A stretch of 64,000 nucleotides of DNA, from NCBI RefSeq assembly GCF_032854445.1, contig NC_088307.1, positions 19,172,017 through 19,236,016 on the forward strand. Reading direction: 5' to 3'. Shown here in pieces: positions 12,701 through 25,271 of this stretch (position 1 is the first letter of the stretch; each line of letters starts with the position of its first letter). Source of the DNA: Liolophura sinensis. Taxonomy: Eukaryota > Mollusca > Polyplacophora > Chitonida > Chitonidae. The translations under genes and the position numbers were made by a program. Below the pieces are notes generated by a model, which was not told where the DNA came from, searched no databases, and worked only from the letters and a program-made list of their open reading frames with translations.

Positions 12701-13044
12701 TTGCTATTAATTAAGATGCCTTGACTTGATGTAAGGGCCGCATTCACAGACATACTCAAGGGTTAATTAGCTACACTTAGACCTGGTTTGGTTCACAGAA
12801 TTTGAAAGTAAAGAATTTGAACAGGATTAGGTTAGATTAAATTCAGAAATCATTCATAAAACTTGAGAGTGGGTACATTTACTGATGTTTTCATTGACAT
12901 TTTGTGGATTTTTATCTAGTTCTTATCAAAAGAAATAAAGAAATTGCTTGTAGCATTGTTGATGAACTAGAGGTGGACAGTAAACCCCTGACTGCATAAA
13001 TGGTGTATATCTACATGAAATACATACTACAGACTTGAGAGATA
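9746..13044. other. Non-coding stretch without recognised genes
   Basis: Mostly unique AT-rich sequence with homopolymer tracts (10730-10750 T, 11166-11178 C, 12230-12250 A). The + frame at 10374-10664 encodes two hydrophobic stretches but shows no family match and no usable splice sites. A weak tRNA-like stretch is seen near 12455-12545 (GGCCTTGTGGTACTG ... GAGGCTCAAACTCG). Confidence 0.5.
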
Positions 13045-14038
13045 TGATAATATTGCTGACTGGAGAAATAGGAGTTTGTCAACTAACTGTAAAACATTCC
13101 AGACCCATACAGTGAATAGAGCAATATTGCTAATTCAGTAAATAGGGTTATATAGCATTGCCTAAGTAACTGTAAAACATTCCAGACCCATACAGTGAAT
13201 GGAGCAATATTGTTAATTCAGTAAATAGGGTAATATAGTATTGCCTGAGTAACTATAAAACATTCCAGACCCATACAGTGAATAGAGCAATATTGCTAAT
13301 TCAGTAAATAGGGTAATATGGTATTGCCTAAGTAACTGTAAAACATTCCAGACCCATACAGTGAATAGAGCAATATTGCTAATTCAGTAAGTAGGGTAAT
13401 ATAGTATTGCCTAAGTAACTGTAAAACATTCCAGACCCATACAGTGAATAGAGCAATATTGCTAATTTCAGTAAATAGGGTAATATAGTATTGCCTGAGT
13501 AACTGTAAAACATTCCAGACCCATACAGTGAATAGAGCAATATTGCTAATTCAGTAAACAGGGTAATATAGTATTGCCTAAGTAACTGTAAAACATTCCA
13601 GACCCATACAGTGAATAGAGCAATATTGCTAATTCAGTAAACAGGGTAATATAGTATTGCCTAAGTAACTGTAAAACATTCCAGACCCATACAGTGAATA
13701 GAGCAATATTGCTAATTCAGTAAATAGGTAATATAGTATTGCCTAAGTAACTGTAAAACATTCCGACCCATACAGTGAATAGAGCAATATTGCTAATTCA
13801 GTAAATAGGGTATATAGTATTGCCTAAGTAACTGTAAAACATTCCAGACCCATACAGTGAATGGAGCAATATTGTTAATTCAGTAAATAGGGTAATATAG
13901 TATTGCCTAAGTAACTGTAAAACATTCCAGACCCATACAGTGAATAGAGCAATATTGCTAATTCAGTAAATAGGGGTAATATAGTATTGCCTAAGTAACT
14001 GTAAAACATTCCACACCCGTACAGTGAATAGAGCAATA
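13045..14038. repeat. Tandem array, 83-bp unit, about 12 copies
   Basis: The period is 83 bp: ACCCATACAGTGAA recurs at 13104 and 13187 and onwards. Units share TAACTGTAAAACATTCCAGA, ACAGTGAATAGAGCAATATT and GTAAATAGGGTAATATAG. Copies differ by single bases and 1-bp indels, indicating recent homogenisation. The first unit (13045-13110) is more diverged. The unit is not a multiple of three and no frame stays open. Confidence 0.95.
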
Positions 14039-14765
14039 AAGATGTACACAACAGTGTTGATTTCTGGCGAACACATTAAGACTTGGTTTTCTATGGTGTG
14101 GCCCAGTGTGACTGTCAGTAATTTGCCCTATGTCACGGGACGTGTGTTTGTTTGTTTGTGCGCTAGGGTGGGCAAACCAACCACTGTATATACAGGTTGT
14201 ACCAATGTTGTTACGGGATTCGTACACTCTTCGAGACTTGGCCTTTTTTTTAATCGTCCATCTTCAAGTGCTTCTTTAGGGGAATGTTTTCCCTGGTGCT
14301 CGGGGCACGGTAGGATTGCTCTGGCTTGCCCTGAGCATGGGTGTCTGTGCCCTTTCCTTGAGGGTAGGGGGGGCGTGTTTATCTGCCCTCAATCTGCAAT
14401 GGTTTTTGTTGTGTTGGTAATTGTGTCTGTCTGTCTCGGGTTTAAGAAGGCATATCTGAATTTGGCAGGAACATCTAGTGTATGTGGATCCTGGCAGTAA
14501 CAATGAACTTCCTGCCCTCACTATAAGTTTATACATATATATTTATATACATGCATATAGATATAATGAAAAAAACAAAGCAAACCTTGTCAAATTTCTA
14601 CACCGTTGTATTCCAGCTGCAGTTTCAAACTTTCAAACTTGTTAAGTCATGATTATATACAGTATGGTCATTGGTTCCTTGATAACAGTGGTCGCTTAAC
14701 ACAAAACCAGAAGCGTCAAATACTGACCCGAATTCAACACTTTTTGCTTTATGCTAAAAATGATG

Positions 14766-15379
14766 TACTGTAATTCTTGTCAACTTTTCTGCACATTTGC
14801 AAGGTGTGTGTTCAAGCTTATTCTTAGAACATGATTCTCCGTGGACGGATAAAAATACCCTCTTAATGTGAAGTTCTGAAATTGATTAACCCAACCAATG
14901 AAGATTTTTCTCTGAAAGCAAATGAAGAAGGTGCATAAATGTCACTGAAAATTGCTCTTTCATGTGCAAAAAGGTTGAAGAATTAAGGCATACATGGATA
15001 AGTTTAGTAGCCCTGACAGCAATGACAGTTGATTAAAGTGGAAGGGACATGTTGTTGAAGGTCCTACTCGAAAAAATCAGTTTTTAAAAATTCACTTTGT
15101 GGACAGATATAATAGAAAAATACAGCATATGTATGTCTGATTTTAGACTGATAGGGTTTGGTAGCGACATTACTGTATGTTATTGAGCTTAGTCAGGATT
15201 GAACTACCTTAATTTCTCAAACTTTCAGTGCAATTTATTCACAGTTTTGATTTGATTTTGGAGACAAAACTATATTGGTTGGATTGGCCAGTTTCAGGGC
15301 TTCGCAAAAAATATAATTTCATCAGTTAACATAGAATAAGCACCTTGCAAACATGTGAAAAAGTTGAAGAATTACAGTA
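14766..15379. mobile_element. MITE-like element with ~40-bp terminal inverted repeats
   Basis: The left end TACTGTAATTCTTGTCAACT ... CACATTTGCAAGGTG is the imperfect inverse of the right end CACCTTGCAAACATGTG ... GTTGAAGAATTACAGTA. The length is about 614 bp and there is no coding frame. A decayed partial relative of the right half lies at 39680-39880 (GGTTGGATTGGCCA shared). This looks like a non-autonomous DNA transposon of unknown superfamily. Confidence 0.65.
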
Positions 15380-15438
15380 TTTGCGAAGGCCACTGTGTGT
15401 TCTCCCCTGACTTTGCACTCTTTCTCATACCCATTAAC

Positions 15439-15679
15439 TATTGAGGGGGTAAGCATGCCAGGAGCCTCTCACCAATGTTGTTGGTGTGAGTTCAAGTCCA
15501 GCTCATGCTGGCTTTCTCTCTGGCCCTACGTGGGAACGTCTCCTAGCAACCTGCAGATTGTTGTGGGTTTCCCCTGGGCTCTGTTGAGTTTGCTCCTACC
15601 GAAACGCTGGTTGCCAACATATAAGTGAAATATTCTTGAGTACAGTGTAAAATACCAATCAAATAAATCAAATAAATAC
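15439..15679 (+). mobile_element. SINE family 1, 5'-truncated
   Basis: Contains GGAGCCTCTCACCAATG, box B GTGAGTTCAAGTCCAGCTC, the body and tail AAGTGAAATATTCTTGAGTA with (AAAT)n. It is flanked by ACCCATTAAC / ACCCGTTAAC, a likely 10-bp target duplication with one change. A second isolated tail copy follows at 15698-15757. Confidence 0.85.
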
Positions 15680-15697
15680 ACCCGTTAACCTGCCTGC

Positions 15698-15757
15698 CTT
15701 TTTGTAAGTGAAATATTCTTGACTACACTGTTAAACCCTGATGAAATAAATAAATAA
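15698..15757 (+). mobile_element. SINE family 1, tail only
   Basis: TAAGTGAAATATTCTTGACT with a short (AAAT)n run: an extremely 5'-truncated insertion, or a partial duplication of the SINE just upstream. Confidence 0.65.
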
Positions 15758-16190
15758 AATGTAATCTATTAATGGTTGTGTTCTGGAGAACAGTTTTAGC
15801 TAATTGTTTTGTATCCTCTGGACACTTGCTTGATATCAAAAATTTATTATTCTACTCTTATAGTAGCTATTAATACCCTCTTCCCAGAAGAAAATTTAAG
15901 TGGGGAGCTTTTTCACCTTACGTAATACCTATCTCTGTATGGCCTGTCAAAGCCAGGTTTCCAACTGAAGCTTACATCAGCCTGAATCCATTAATGCTGG
16001 AAATAGGTGGGGCCCAAATGAGCCTGGTTTGAGGATTATCGGCAGGTTGCCCTCGTGCATAATTCAGAATTAATCTGAGAAAACAAAAGTACGACTTTTC
16101 CTGGTAATTGTAGGTGAGCTTGAGGCCATGTTAGTACATCGTCATAGATACACAGGCTGTGTAAAGGTTAAAATGCAGTACTGTAATGTT

Positions 16191-17250
16191 CTTAAAACAT
16201 TGGTTGTTTACCAAAGTCAGGGAAAGAGGGTATACTTCAAATTAAAATTCCTATGGCTCATACATGCAGCCAGATAACATAATAGTTACACTCTTCTTAA
16301 AACATTGGTTGTTTACCAAAGTCCAGAAAAGAGGGTATACTTAAAACTAAAATTCATATGGCTCATACATGCAACCAGGTAAAATAATAGTTACACTCTT
16401 CTTAAAACGTTGGTTGTTTACCAAAGTCCGGAAAAGAGGGTAAACTTAAAACTAAAATTCATGTGGCTCATACAGGGCAGCCAGATAACATAGTAGTTAC
16501 ACTCATCTTAAAATGTTGGTTGTTTACCAAATTCCCGAAAAGAGGGTATACTTAAAACTAAAATTCATGTGGCTCATACAGGGCAGCCAGATAACATAGT
16601 AGTTACACTCATCTTAAAATGTTGGTTGTTTACCAAATTCCCGAAAAGAGGGTATACTTAAAACTAAAATTCATGTGGCTCATACAAGCAGCCAGATAAC
16701 ATTATAGTTACACTCATCTTAAAATGTTGGTTGTTTACCAAATTCCCCAAAAGAGGGTATACTTAAAACTAAAATTCATGTGGCTCATACAAGCAGCCAG
16801 ATAACATAGTAGTTACACTCATCTTAAAATGTTGGTTGTTTACCAAAGTCCAGAAAAGAGGGTATACTTAAAACTAAAATTCATGTGGCTCATACAAGCA
16901 GCCAGATAACATAATAGTTACACTCATCTTAAAATGTTGGTTGTTTACCAAAGTCCAGAAAAGAGGGTATACTTAAAACTAAAATTCATGTGGCTCATAC
17001 AAGCAGCCAGATAACATTATAGTTACACTCATCTTAAAATGTTGGTTGTTTACCAAATTCCCGAAAAGAGGGTATACTTAAAACTAAAATTCATGTGGCT
17101 CATACAAGCAGCCAGATAACATAATAGTTACACTCATCTTTAAATGTTGGTTGTTTAAAGATGTGAAGGAGTGAGAGAGATACTAGTGTGTGAAAATTAA
17201 AACCCAAGTTTCTCATACAGGTGGCCAGATAACATACCAGTGAAATAAAT
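16191..17250. repeat. Tandem array, 105-106-bp unit, about 9.5 copies
   Basis: TGGTTGTTTACCAAA recurs at 16201, 16306, 16411, 16517, 16623 and 16728, a period of 105-106 bp. Units share AAGAGGGTATACTTAAAACT, ATTCATGTGGCTCATACA and CAGATAACAT. A decayed last unit (17157-17250) still carries CTCATACAGGTGGCCAGATA. No frame stays open through the array. Confidence 0.95.
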
Positions 17251-18126
17251 GAATTTCGAACAAAAGATTTCCTACTTTGTTGATGGAAAGAGTTAATATG
17301 ACTTAATGTGAGTATTTCAGTCATATTAAGTGGAGACATTTAAGTGGGGAGTTTTGTTTGAGATAATGAACCATGGAGTTTAGGTAAATTTTCATGTTTT
17401 TAAAGGTACAGGGATTTCCCCACCCCATACACACCTTTGAGTTCCTATCTCTTATCATTAAACAACAATCTATCAATCAATCAGTCCTGACTTAAAACTC
17501 ATACCAAACCAGCGAGTGCTAGATTCAAGCATATGGCCTTTTTTAATAGTGACATGAATGTCAGTTATCAGAACTAGGTAGCAAAGGATCAGCCATTGGT
17601 TTGAAAGCCTCCTTTCTCTACCTAGTGAGTAAATTATTTATATATGGGTAAAGCTGAAAATATCCTAAGCTGGGAATCCACAACCATGCGCAGGTTGCTG
17701 TCAGACCTTTCCAGAGAGGAAGCCAGCATGGCTTTATAAGACTAGTAGAACAAAATGAGCAGCTTATAGCCATGGACGAAATTTTAGGTGTTTTACAATA
17801 CTAGTACATGTTGACATACAAAAATGTCCCTCTTTGTGGTGTTATAATAGTGTGGAAGCATTGGAGGGCTTCCTTTAATTGCAAACGCAGTTTGCCTAAG
17901 GCTTTGCTGTGTGTATGCATGTAGCTGAGTCATTGACCATTGTGTTACTCATAGCTTACCAATTAAATAATTCAAGATTGAAATACAAAATGTAAATGCC
18001 TGATTTTAACCAAGTCAAAATGAATTTAGACATGGACACTGCTGAAGTTTTGCTGAATGTTATGCACAGATGTTTTCTGGAAACTTTATTGGTTCCTGTT
18101 CATGTATATACATACAGTACCGTAGT
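17251..18126. other. Non-coding stretch with one SINE scrap
   Basis: No gene recognised. A minus-strand SINE family 1 fragment lies at 17672-17731 (CACAACCATGCGCAGGTTGC and GAGAGGAAGCCAGCATG). The rest looks unique. Confidence 0.5.
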
Positions 18127-18139
18127 TCACATGCCCTCT

Positions 18140-18420
18140 CGGGAGCGGTAGATCCAGGGTCAATCCTGGGTCGAGTCACACCTAAGACTTTAAAAGAGGA
18201 AGTTGTAACTTCCTGTCTTGGAGTTCAGCATGAAGGGGAAAGTAATGGCTGGGGCGGGGCAGCTTACTTGCCTTCGATAAGGCGTCTCAGTGAAGCAGCA
18301 CTTGATAAAAGAGCGGTGGAAATCCATCCTGCAACAAGGAGGCACAGTACACGCCCTCTAAGGATTCCTTCGAGACTTAAAACTGTTAAGTATGATGTTA
18401 AATCCCAGGCACTCGCTCAC
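18140..18420 (+). mobile_element. Second SINE family (CTCACTCAC tail), with target duplication
   Basis: tRNA-like box B region (GATCCAGGGTCAATCCTGGG), a body shared with 31819-32065 (TTACTTGCCTTCGATAAGGC, AAAGAGCGGTGGAAATCC, CTAAGGATTCCTTC) and tail TATGATGTTAAATCCCAGGC followed by CTCGCTCACTCAC. A perfect 13-bp duplication TCACATGCCCTCT lies at 18127-18139 and 18421-18433. The open frame running through it (18070-18489) is an effect of the repeat. Confidence 0.88.
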
Positions 18421-18433
18421 TCACATGCCCTCT

Positions 18434-20765
18434 TTTTGGTGTTAAGGGAGCATCACCCTGTGAGAATCATGGTTATCATTAAAAGGTAAAGCGCACGAGT
18501 CCAATTACTGCTCTGTTTTTCTGACTGTCAAAGAGCTTGCCCAAAGGCTTTGGATAATTATGCTTGGGGTAAAGTGGGAACCAATGAAAACCAGACCCAG
18601 TTGTTTGCTTCCGTTTTCTACACAGTTTATTTGTCTTGGCAGACCTCAAGACGAGAACTTTGCTGTACTGTCCCATATTTATTCATGAACTATCTTTTAA
18701 ACATGCCATTTGTAATGCCACCCGTTTTTGTTCTGGACTAGACGCCCTAAAGGGTGCTTGTCTGTCGCCTTTTCATAACCGGCTGGATTGAAGCTGTCTG
18801 CCTTTGGAAACTCACAAAGCGTAATTCCTAGTCATGGGATCCACAAGCGATGCGCTCAGAGTATTTGCTGGGTTTTCCCGTGATTACTTATTCCGGTGTT
18901 TTGGTCATATGGTAATTACTGTCTATTGACTCTATGGTTCGGTGTCTTACCGCGAGATTTGGACCTGTTAAAGACTGATCAGCCCCTGGTTATGCCATGT
19001 CACACCAACAAGAGAGGGAGCTATTAAGGGAATCGCAAGGTGTGGTGGTACAGGGGGATTGGGAGGAGGGGAGGGGGTTTAAGTAAGGATGCTCAGCCAC
19101 TGTAAGAAAGAGATGGATGTAGATTTTGAATTACTAGAGCGGTTTCCTTAACAACACACAGATGCTGAAGCCTAAAGATGGAAATTATATGCCCATGAAT
19201 TTTAATACTGTGTAGACGTATTTTAATCATTTATTCTCCAGCAGCAACTGAAATACACAGCAAGATAACTACATTAATTTGAGATAAGATTTTGTAGGCT
19301 TTAAAAGTACTTAAAGTGCCTGGAAGGACGAAAGCTCAGTAAATGAGTGGACAACTCTAATCTACATATGTAAGATGGACCCCTGCAAAACAACATATGG
19401 TGTAGAATTTACTTGTACACTTTTCATGATACAAATGTACACCAACTAAGTAAACAACACATAGTTGATACTCATGCTTTTGTAAATGTTATCTCGGCCA
19501 TTTAGGAAATTACTGAAATCAGAAGACCACAGACATTTCGCTACATTACTCAGCAAGAGGTAAAGAGTACCGTAATTCTTCTAATGTTTGGGACAGGTAT
19601 TAGTAGTGTTGAAAGTAAAATATTACATTTCTTTATCAGCTTTTTAGATAAGTTAAGATATGAGCATGTTAGATGGTCTAACCATGTGAGAAAAAAGAAA
19701 CTCTATATTCCTGCTAGAATTGCCTATACATTGGCTGAAATTAGCAGACCAGGTGGCCAAAAAATTAGAAGAAATAGAGTGTGTTTTCCCATCATTATTA
19801 GATACTATTAGACTAAAATTTTGCTTTTTGCTATTGAAATTGCACATTTTGTCTGATTTTGTCAGAGAGTACGTATAGCATGATATAATACTGAAACTTA
19901 AAGTGTAAGTTTCAGGAAGAGAAGCAGTGTTTGATGGCATTTGTGTTGTGGGAAATATATTTAAGCCAGTTAGCCTGTGTATAAAAACACATGCATTGCT
20001 TTTTCCAAAACAAAAAGTAAATGACTAAAATAATAACTATATCATAATATCCAGAACTTCATGTGCTAAAGTCTGGTTTTTTTTTCTTCTAAGTTTAATA
20101 CCATCAGGCAAAGAAGTTGGCATCCTCTCCAACAAAACTGTCAAATATTTTTCAGGAATGATTTCAACTGTGCTGATATAGAGGAATATGTAATGTAAAT
20201 ATGGAGTATATGATAGATGTTTTTGACATTTCTTATATAGACATCAAAACCTAGATTAATATCTTGTGTTTTTACTATGTCATCATCGCTAGAAGAAGTC
20301 TTAAGAAATTCTGGAAAGTACTGGACACATGGACAAGTACTTAAAGGTTTCTGTGAAAGGATTGGAAAAAAAAAACTGTTCATGTGTTTTTCAAGTCCTC
20401 CATCAAAAAGACAGGTTTCTCTGGAGAAGGTTGTGGATTGTTATCACCTTGACAGAGATCATCCACAACTGCGATAAAGTTTTAATGAACCTTGCAGAAT
20501 GAGAGATGATAGAGCGCAAGCTGAAGAGCTAGTTTCAGGCCACTCTGAGTACAGTTTTGTTGTTGTTGGACTTTTATGTAGCAGTACAAATAAACAATGT
20601 TTCACATTTTTGAAGTTGTTTTTAAATGGACAGTTCATAAATTAACATTTAAATAGGGAAAATGTTTACACTTTTCATCAAGTGGATATGTTGACAAATT
20701 TCTGAATGCTGTCTGATCATTCGAGCACTTGCATGAAGAATACATTTTAGTCTTCAATGTCTTAT
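18434..20765. other. Non-coding stretch, one unexplained + strand frame
   Basis: Unique-looking sequence. The + frame at 20277-20477 has balanced, protein-like composition (for example YWTHGQVLKGFCERIG) but no family assignment, and ends in a stop without a splice context I can defend. A possible relative of the 14766 element terminus (CCGTAATTCTTCTAA) is at 19571. Confidence 0.45.
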
Positions 20766-20918
20766 GGGGGCCTCCATGGCTCAGTTGGTTAGCGTGCAAG
20801 CGCAGCGTAATGACTCTTACCAATGCGGTCGCTGTGAGGTCAAGTCCAGCTCATGCTGGCTTCCTCTCCGGCCGTACGTGGGAAGGTCTGACAGCAACCT
20901 GCGGATGGTTGTGGGTTT
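20766..20918 (+). mobile_element. SINE family 1, 3'-truncated
   Basis: Intact 5' tRNA-like head (GGGGGCCTCCATGGCTCAGT), box B and half of the body up to GGATGGTTGTGGGTTTTC, then unrelated sequence. Loss of the tail is unusual for a SINE and points to a later deletion or rearrangement at 20918. Confidence 0.9.
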
Positions 20919-22141
20919 TCAGTTTTATAATTCACTGGTGGAATTTGGTGAGCATCTTGGGGTAAAGTTATCTTATCAATTGTGTTTTCAAATTGTTTTA
21001 CATGTATATGTACTTTACTGGTTGAATTTGTTAAATGTAAGTATTTTAGTTAAAATCCTCCAATAAGTTGGGTTTTTAAATTGAATCCAAAGTTATACCT
21101 GTACTTTACTGGTCGAATTTGTTGAAGATTTAGGATAGACTAGCATACACCAAAAGAAAGAAAGCCCTGATACACTATTCAACTGGCCTAGGGAGCTGCC
21201 ACCCTTAAGATACCCAGCCCCTGATGGTGTGTAAAGGTATGTGTCCCTGTGAAGCCCCTCACACTAGGGCTCATTGGAGCTGTTAACCATGTTTTAGCCT
21301 GTCAGCTTCTGTTAGGAAGGAGTGTTTCCAGACCACAAGCCTCTGACTGTGTCTATACCTTGGCCACTTTACAGTAGGGGTAGCAACCCCAGGCAGATTC
21401 TTTTAAACAGCACACAGTTAGTGAGTGGTGTACACCAGGAACCACACAGCTGAGGAGTTGCTGGTTGGATTGTGATGGAAATGCAGAGCTTTGTTGTATA
21501 GGACTTTAAGATCACCAGGGGCTGTTTTTTCAGGTCAAATTGAGGAAAGTGTATTAAAAGTGGAAGTTAAATCTTGACTTTTTAGTTTATGCGTGTACCT
21601 TATACATGTAACTCTTAGTGCGTATTCAGACTGCTAGAGTGCAGTGTAATTCTGACAGAGGACCAAAATATGCAATAGTTTAACAATTAAACATCCATGT
21701 GTAGAGGTATTTAAGAAAGCTGTTCTTAAATGCTGTTTTTTGGGGAAATTTAAGAAAATTGAATAAAGTAAGCCCTATAAAGTGTTTTGGACATTTTACC
21801 ACAAAGCTGCAATATGAGGTCCTGTGATGATACAAAGACTGTTGACATCTCCTTGGTAGTGGCTATTGGTTATAAATGTGGCAGAGTATTTTTGGGTGTG
21901 GACTAATGGTTTACAGGTGTAGCCTAGGGGTTGTACATGTAGCTCTAGCCTCTAGTCACATCATACAGTTTGAACATTCTTCCAGAAAAAAAAAAAATAA
22001 ATAAATAAAAGGAAAACGGGTATAGTTTGAAAGTGTTGGTGACACCAGATGTAATGGTGGATGTCACCGATGTTCACTTTTGACATGGCAGAGTGAGATT
22101 CCACTGTTTATTTCAGGATTACTAACATTCTGACTTTTTTC
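20919..22141. other. Non-coding stretch without recognised features
   Basis: Mostly unique sequence. A short self-similar pair (ATGTACTTTACTGGTTGAAT near 21010 and ACCTGTACTTTACTGGTCGA near 21100) is the only structure noted. An A-rich tract is at 21985-22010. Confidence 0.5.
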
Positions 22142-22152
22142 TTGTATCAACT

Positions 22153-22307
22153 CGTACGTGGGAAGGTCTGCCAGCAAACTGCAGATGGTCGTGGGTTTCC
22201 CCCGGGCTGTGCCCGGTTTCCTCCCACCATAATGCTGGCCGCCGTCGTATAAGTGAAATATTCTTGAGTATGGCGTAAAACACCAATCAAATAAATAAAT
22301 AAATAAA
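22153..22307 (+). mobile_element. SINE family 1, 5'-truncated, with perfect target duplication
   Basis: Starts at CGTACGTGGGAAGGTCTGCC and runs to (AAAT)n. A perfect 11-bp duplication TTGTATCAACT lies at 22142-22152 and 22308-22318. Near-consensus sequence and an intact duplication indicate a relatively young insertion. Confidence 0.93.
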
Positions 22308-22318
22308 TTGTATCAACT

Positions 22319-23997
22319 TGGCTGAGAATGACAGTTTATTCAATTGATTTTCCACCTTTGAGCAAAACAGATTTTTAAAGGTGGAAATTCATACTATGCA
22401 AAATAAACTATGCACGCGCAACTAAAGAAGTTTGAGCATGTTTTAAGCATTGGAGAGATCTTTAAGTCTCAAGCATGGGTATTCCAAATTTCTGTTGTAT
22501 CTTCAGCATTGTAATTCAGTGAGGCAGCATGGAAAATATAGTGCCACAATAACGATCCCTCTAAATGTAAATTTGCATGTATAGCCACTCCAAACCCGAT
22601 ACAAAGAGGCTTTAAGCCATAATCATTGGTGCATTCATTCATTCATTCATTCATTCATTGTAAACCTTTTAAAAATGAACAGTCAAACAAGTTTATATCA
22701 ATCACTTTCAAAGTGCCTGCTCTATAGTGTGTCAGTGGTCTGGGACACCACAGTACTGAGCGGCTGCCACAAGTCAGTACAGTGGTACAGCATTTTGGGA
22801 AGTCACTTTTCAATCCCATGAGTTCAAGGTTTGCTGCGGAATGTACATAACCATGTAATCCTAATTTTAAACTTGCTCTCAGGGACCTGATGAATTAAAT
22901 TCTTTATGCATTCCCTGTAGCACACTGTTTTCATCTGTAGACTTACAGCAATCAGTGTTCTTAGTGACATGTACACATGAGCATGGATTTACAATACATC
23001 ACAGAGTTGCTAGAGTGTATTGGTTTGTTGGATTTGCTCTGAGGTTTTTCATACTATATACGCTGCACTGATTTATCTGGAAGGCTGTATGGTACATCAG
23101 TGCTGTTGAAAGCCTCCCAAAAAAAGAAAGCAGGAAAAATTCCCATACCCAGCTGTCAGCCAGGTAATTAATGTTTCTAGAGCACCGGGTGTCCAGAATT
23201 TTGTATTCTGTTCAGGAATTGCGGAGAGAACTTTGTTATCTCACAGAGGTGTATTGTGGGTAGACCACGAGAAAATTGTGGAATTGGCGTAGTGGGAGCG
23301 GAAAATTGCATGCCTTCAGGGGAAATATGGTTGACGTGGCTTCATGTTGAGGCAGTGAGAAGAACGGAGTTGCGGCAATAACCTTTCTTCGGACGTCTCA
23401 TAACTGCTCATTTGTTTTGCTAAAAACAGTTCCTTGATTGGCATATCAGTAATTGTATCAGGGCCGGGCAATTATCCGCCCGTTTTCCCCTAGTAATGGT
23501 AATTTCAGTCTGAATCGTCAGCCTCCCAGTGAGAATGGTCTGCCGTTGGTTAGATTGGTTTATGCATGTACCATTTTATATAGGAATGTTGGCTGATTAG
23601 GAGCACTTGAGTTACACACACAGTTATTCTGAACCATCCAGAGAGAAAACGAAAAGAGAATTTCCTGATTTTTCAGAGTGTGGATTTAAAAAATTTTGAG
23701 ATACGTGTAAACTTGGTTTTCAAGAGGTAAAGGTGTAAATGATGTGTAAATTTAGGCGCCTTGTTAATCAGAATCCAGTACTTTTTTTTTACATCTGTGT
23801 GCATTTCAGAAAGTTTTGTCCTTCCCACCAGCTACTAGGGAAATTTCCATCACCCCCAAAATGTTGTTTGGGACCAAGTCTTACAACAGTGGTAACAGTT
23901 TTTCCAAGCAATCATTTCACAGACAAATTTGTCCTGTTTCCTTAAACAGAATGATAATATTAAAGCCCATTCTACCCCCATATGTATCTTGGACCAT
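22319..23997. other. Non-coding stretch, one tetranucleotide microsatellite
   Basis: (ATTC)n microsatellite at about 22633-22660. No exon recognised. The frames at 23739-24139 overlap decayed units of the 81-84-bp array and are not called. Confidence 0.5.
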
Positions 23998-24240
23998 TTA
24001 CAAAGAAGTTATTCTATGGAATAAATCTGTTCTCCTCCCCAATACAATAACCTGCACCCAACCCCTCCCACCTAAATCTCGGACCATTAAGGAAATCCTT
24101 GCATTGCCCAAGTGTGCCTCATCTCCAAATACAGCATGATGTACCACAAGAACATACTCAATTCTTGTACTATTTATAAACAATTCTAAGAATGCCCTTT
24201 CCTCCATTATGTAGGATCATGTACCACATGATACTAACGT
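23998..24240 (-). repeat. Decayed units of the 81/84-bp array (left outliers)
   Basis: About three diverged units. Read on the minus strand they keep the pattern VVHHAVFGDE ... and WVQVIVLG, aligning with the homogenised unit VVHDAVLGDRKAY of 26.1-27.5 kb. Spacing is 27-29 codons, with a frame shift near 24210. At nucleotide level AATACAGCATGATGTACCAC is shared. These show that the array was once longer and older than its uniform core. Confidence 0.65.
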
Positions 24241-25234
24241 CGAAGGTATTTTTCGTATAATAGTCTAAGCCTCCGAAGGGGTTGTGGTGGTGATTTTGAC
24301 CCCTATTACATGTTTGCAAGATTACAGTAGAGTTGTTGTATAACTAGATTCATGCTCAGTTCTGAAACAAAAGGAAATAAATGTAAGCACCACTGAGGCT
24401 GATTTGAGCATATGACTGTCAGTGGATTTTATGCTTCAGTTTTGGAGCGGTGGCTTCTAAGATGAAAACTGTGCTGATCTAGTTATCGCGTAGATGAGTG
24501 AAAGCACCTCGGTTTGAACACAGCCTTTCAGTAATCTCACTTCATTTCATGAAAGAAAACAGAAAAAAAAACATTTTCTGTATACATGAAAGACATACAT
24601 ATAAATTCTTCAGGTGTAATAAATTCAGAGAAAAAATTTGTATCAAGATTTAATTAATTTTAAGCATTGTTCAGTGAGACACCGTCTTCTCATTCCCATA
24701 AACCTTCTGCATCTCAAATGAATTTTTGCACTGGCTCTGATATTTCTTATTTAGAAACTGCTGGCTAAATGCTAAAATGAATGACAAAAAATGTATTTGG
24801 GGAGATGATGGGGTTTGGGCTGAGACGGTATGCTACAAATTGACATAATTTGTCATACCGTCTTTGAATATTACACGGTTTATAAATCAACTGATTTTAC
24901 GTCTGTGGTGGTCCGTAAGTGATACAGACCTGCCCAACAATACTTTATGAATAGGCCCTTCGGGGACATGTAACTAAATCGTTGTAAACGATATCAAAAT
25001 GATGCCTTTTGCAGTAGTTCTGTGTTAGACCCCACAAGCTGATAGGAACACCTTTGATTGGATAAAATTCTCAAGATGGCTCTCTCGATTCCCACCAGCC
25101 ATTTGGGCAATATTATGATTTTGTTCTACAAGTTGTACAGTGAAATCTCATTAAAATAATAAAGTATGATACTTTATAGAAAGCTTGACTGTCCTGCTTT
25201 CGATTGAAATGTGTTTTAGCCAGGTGTTCTCTTG

Positions 25235-25271
25235 TCCTTTAAGTATGTTTTTCTATCCTCTATTACACATG
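25235..25271 (-). repeat. Decayed 81/84-bp unit, left part interrupted by a SINE
   Basis: On the minus strand this reads HV (stops) then EDRKTYLK, matching HDAVLGDRKAYM of the array core. The SINE at 25272 was inserted here; the other half of the unit continues at 25548. Confidence 0.55.

Noticed and set aside
14024-14500. 158-codon + strand frame after the 83-bp array
   Set aside because: Starts inside the array, has no recognisable domain and its Cys/Gly/Val-rich composition follows local GT-rich sequence.
18070-18489. 139-codon + strand frame
   Set aside because: Lies almost wholly within a SINE family 2 copy bounded by a perfect target duplication.
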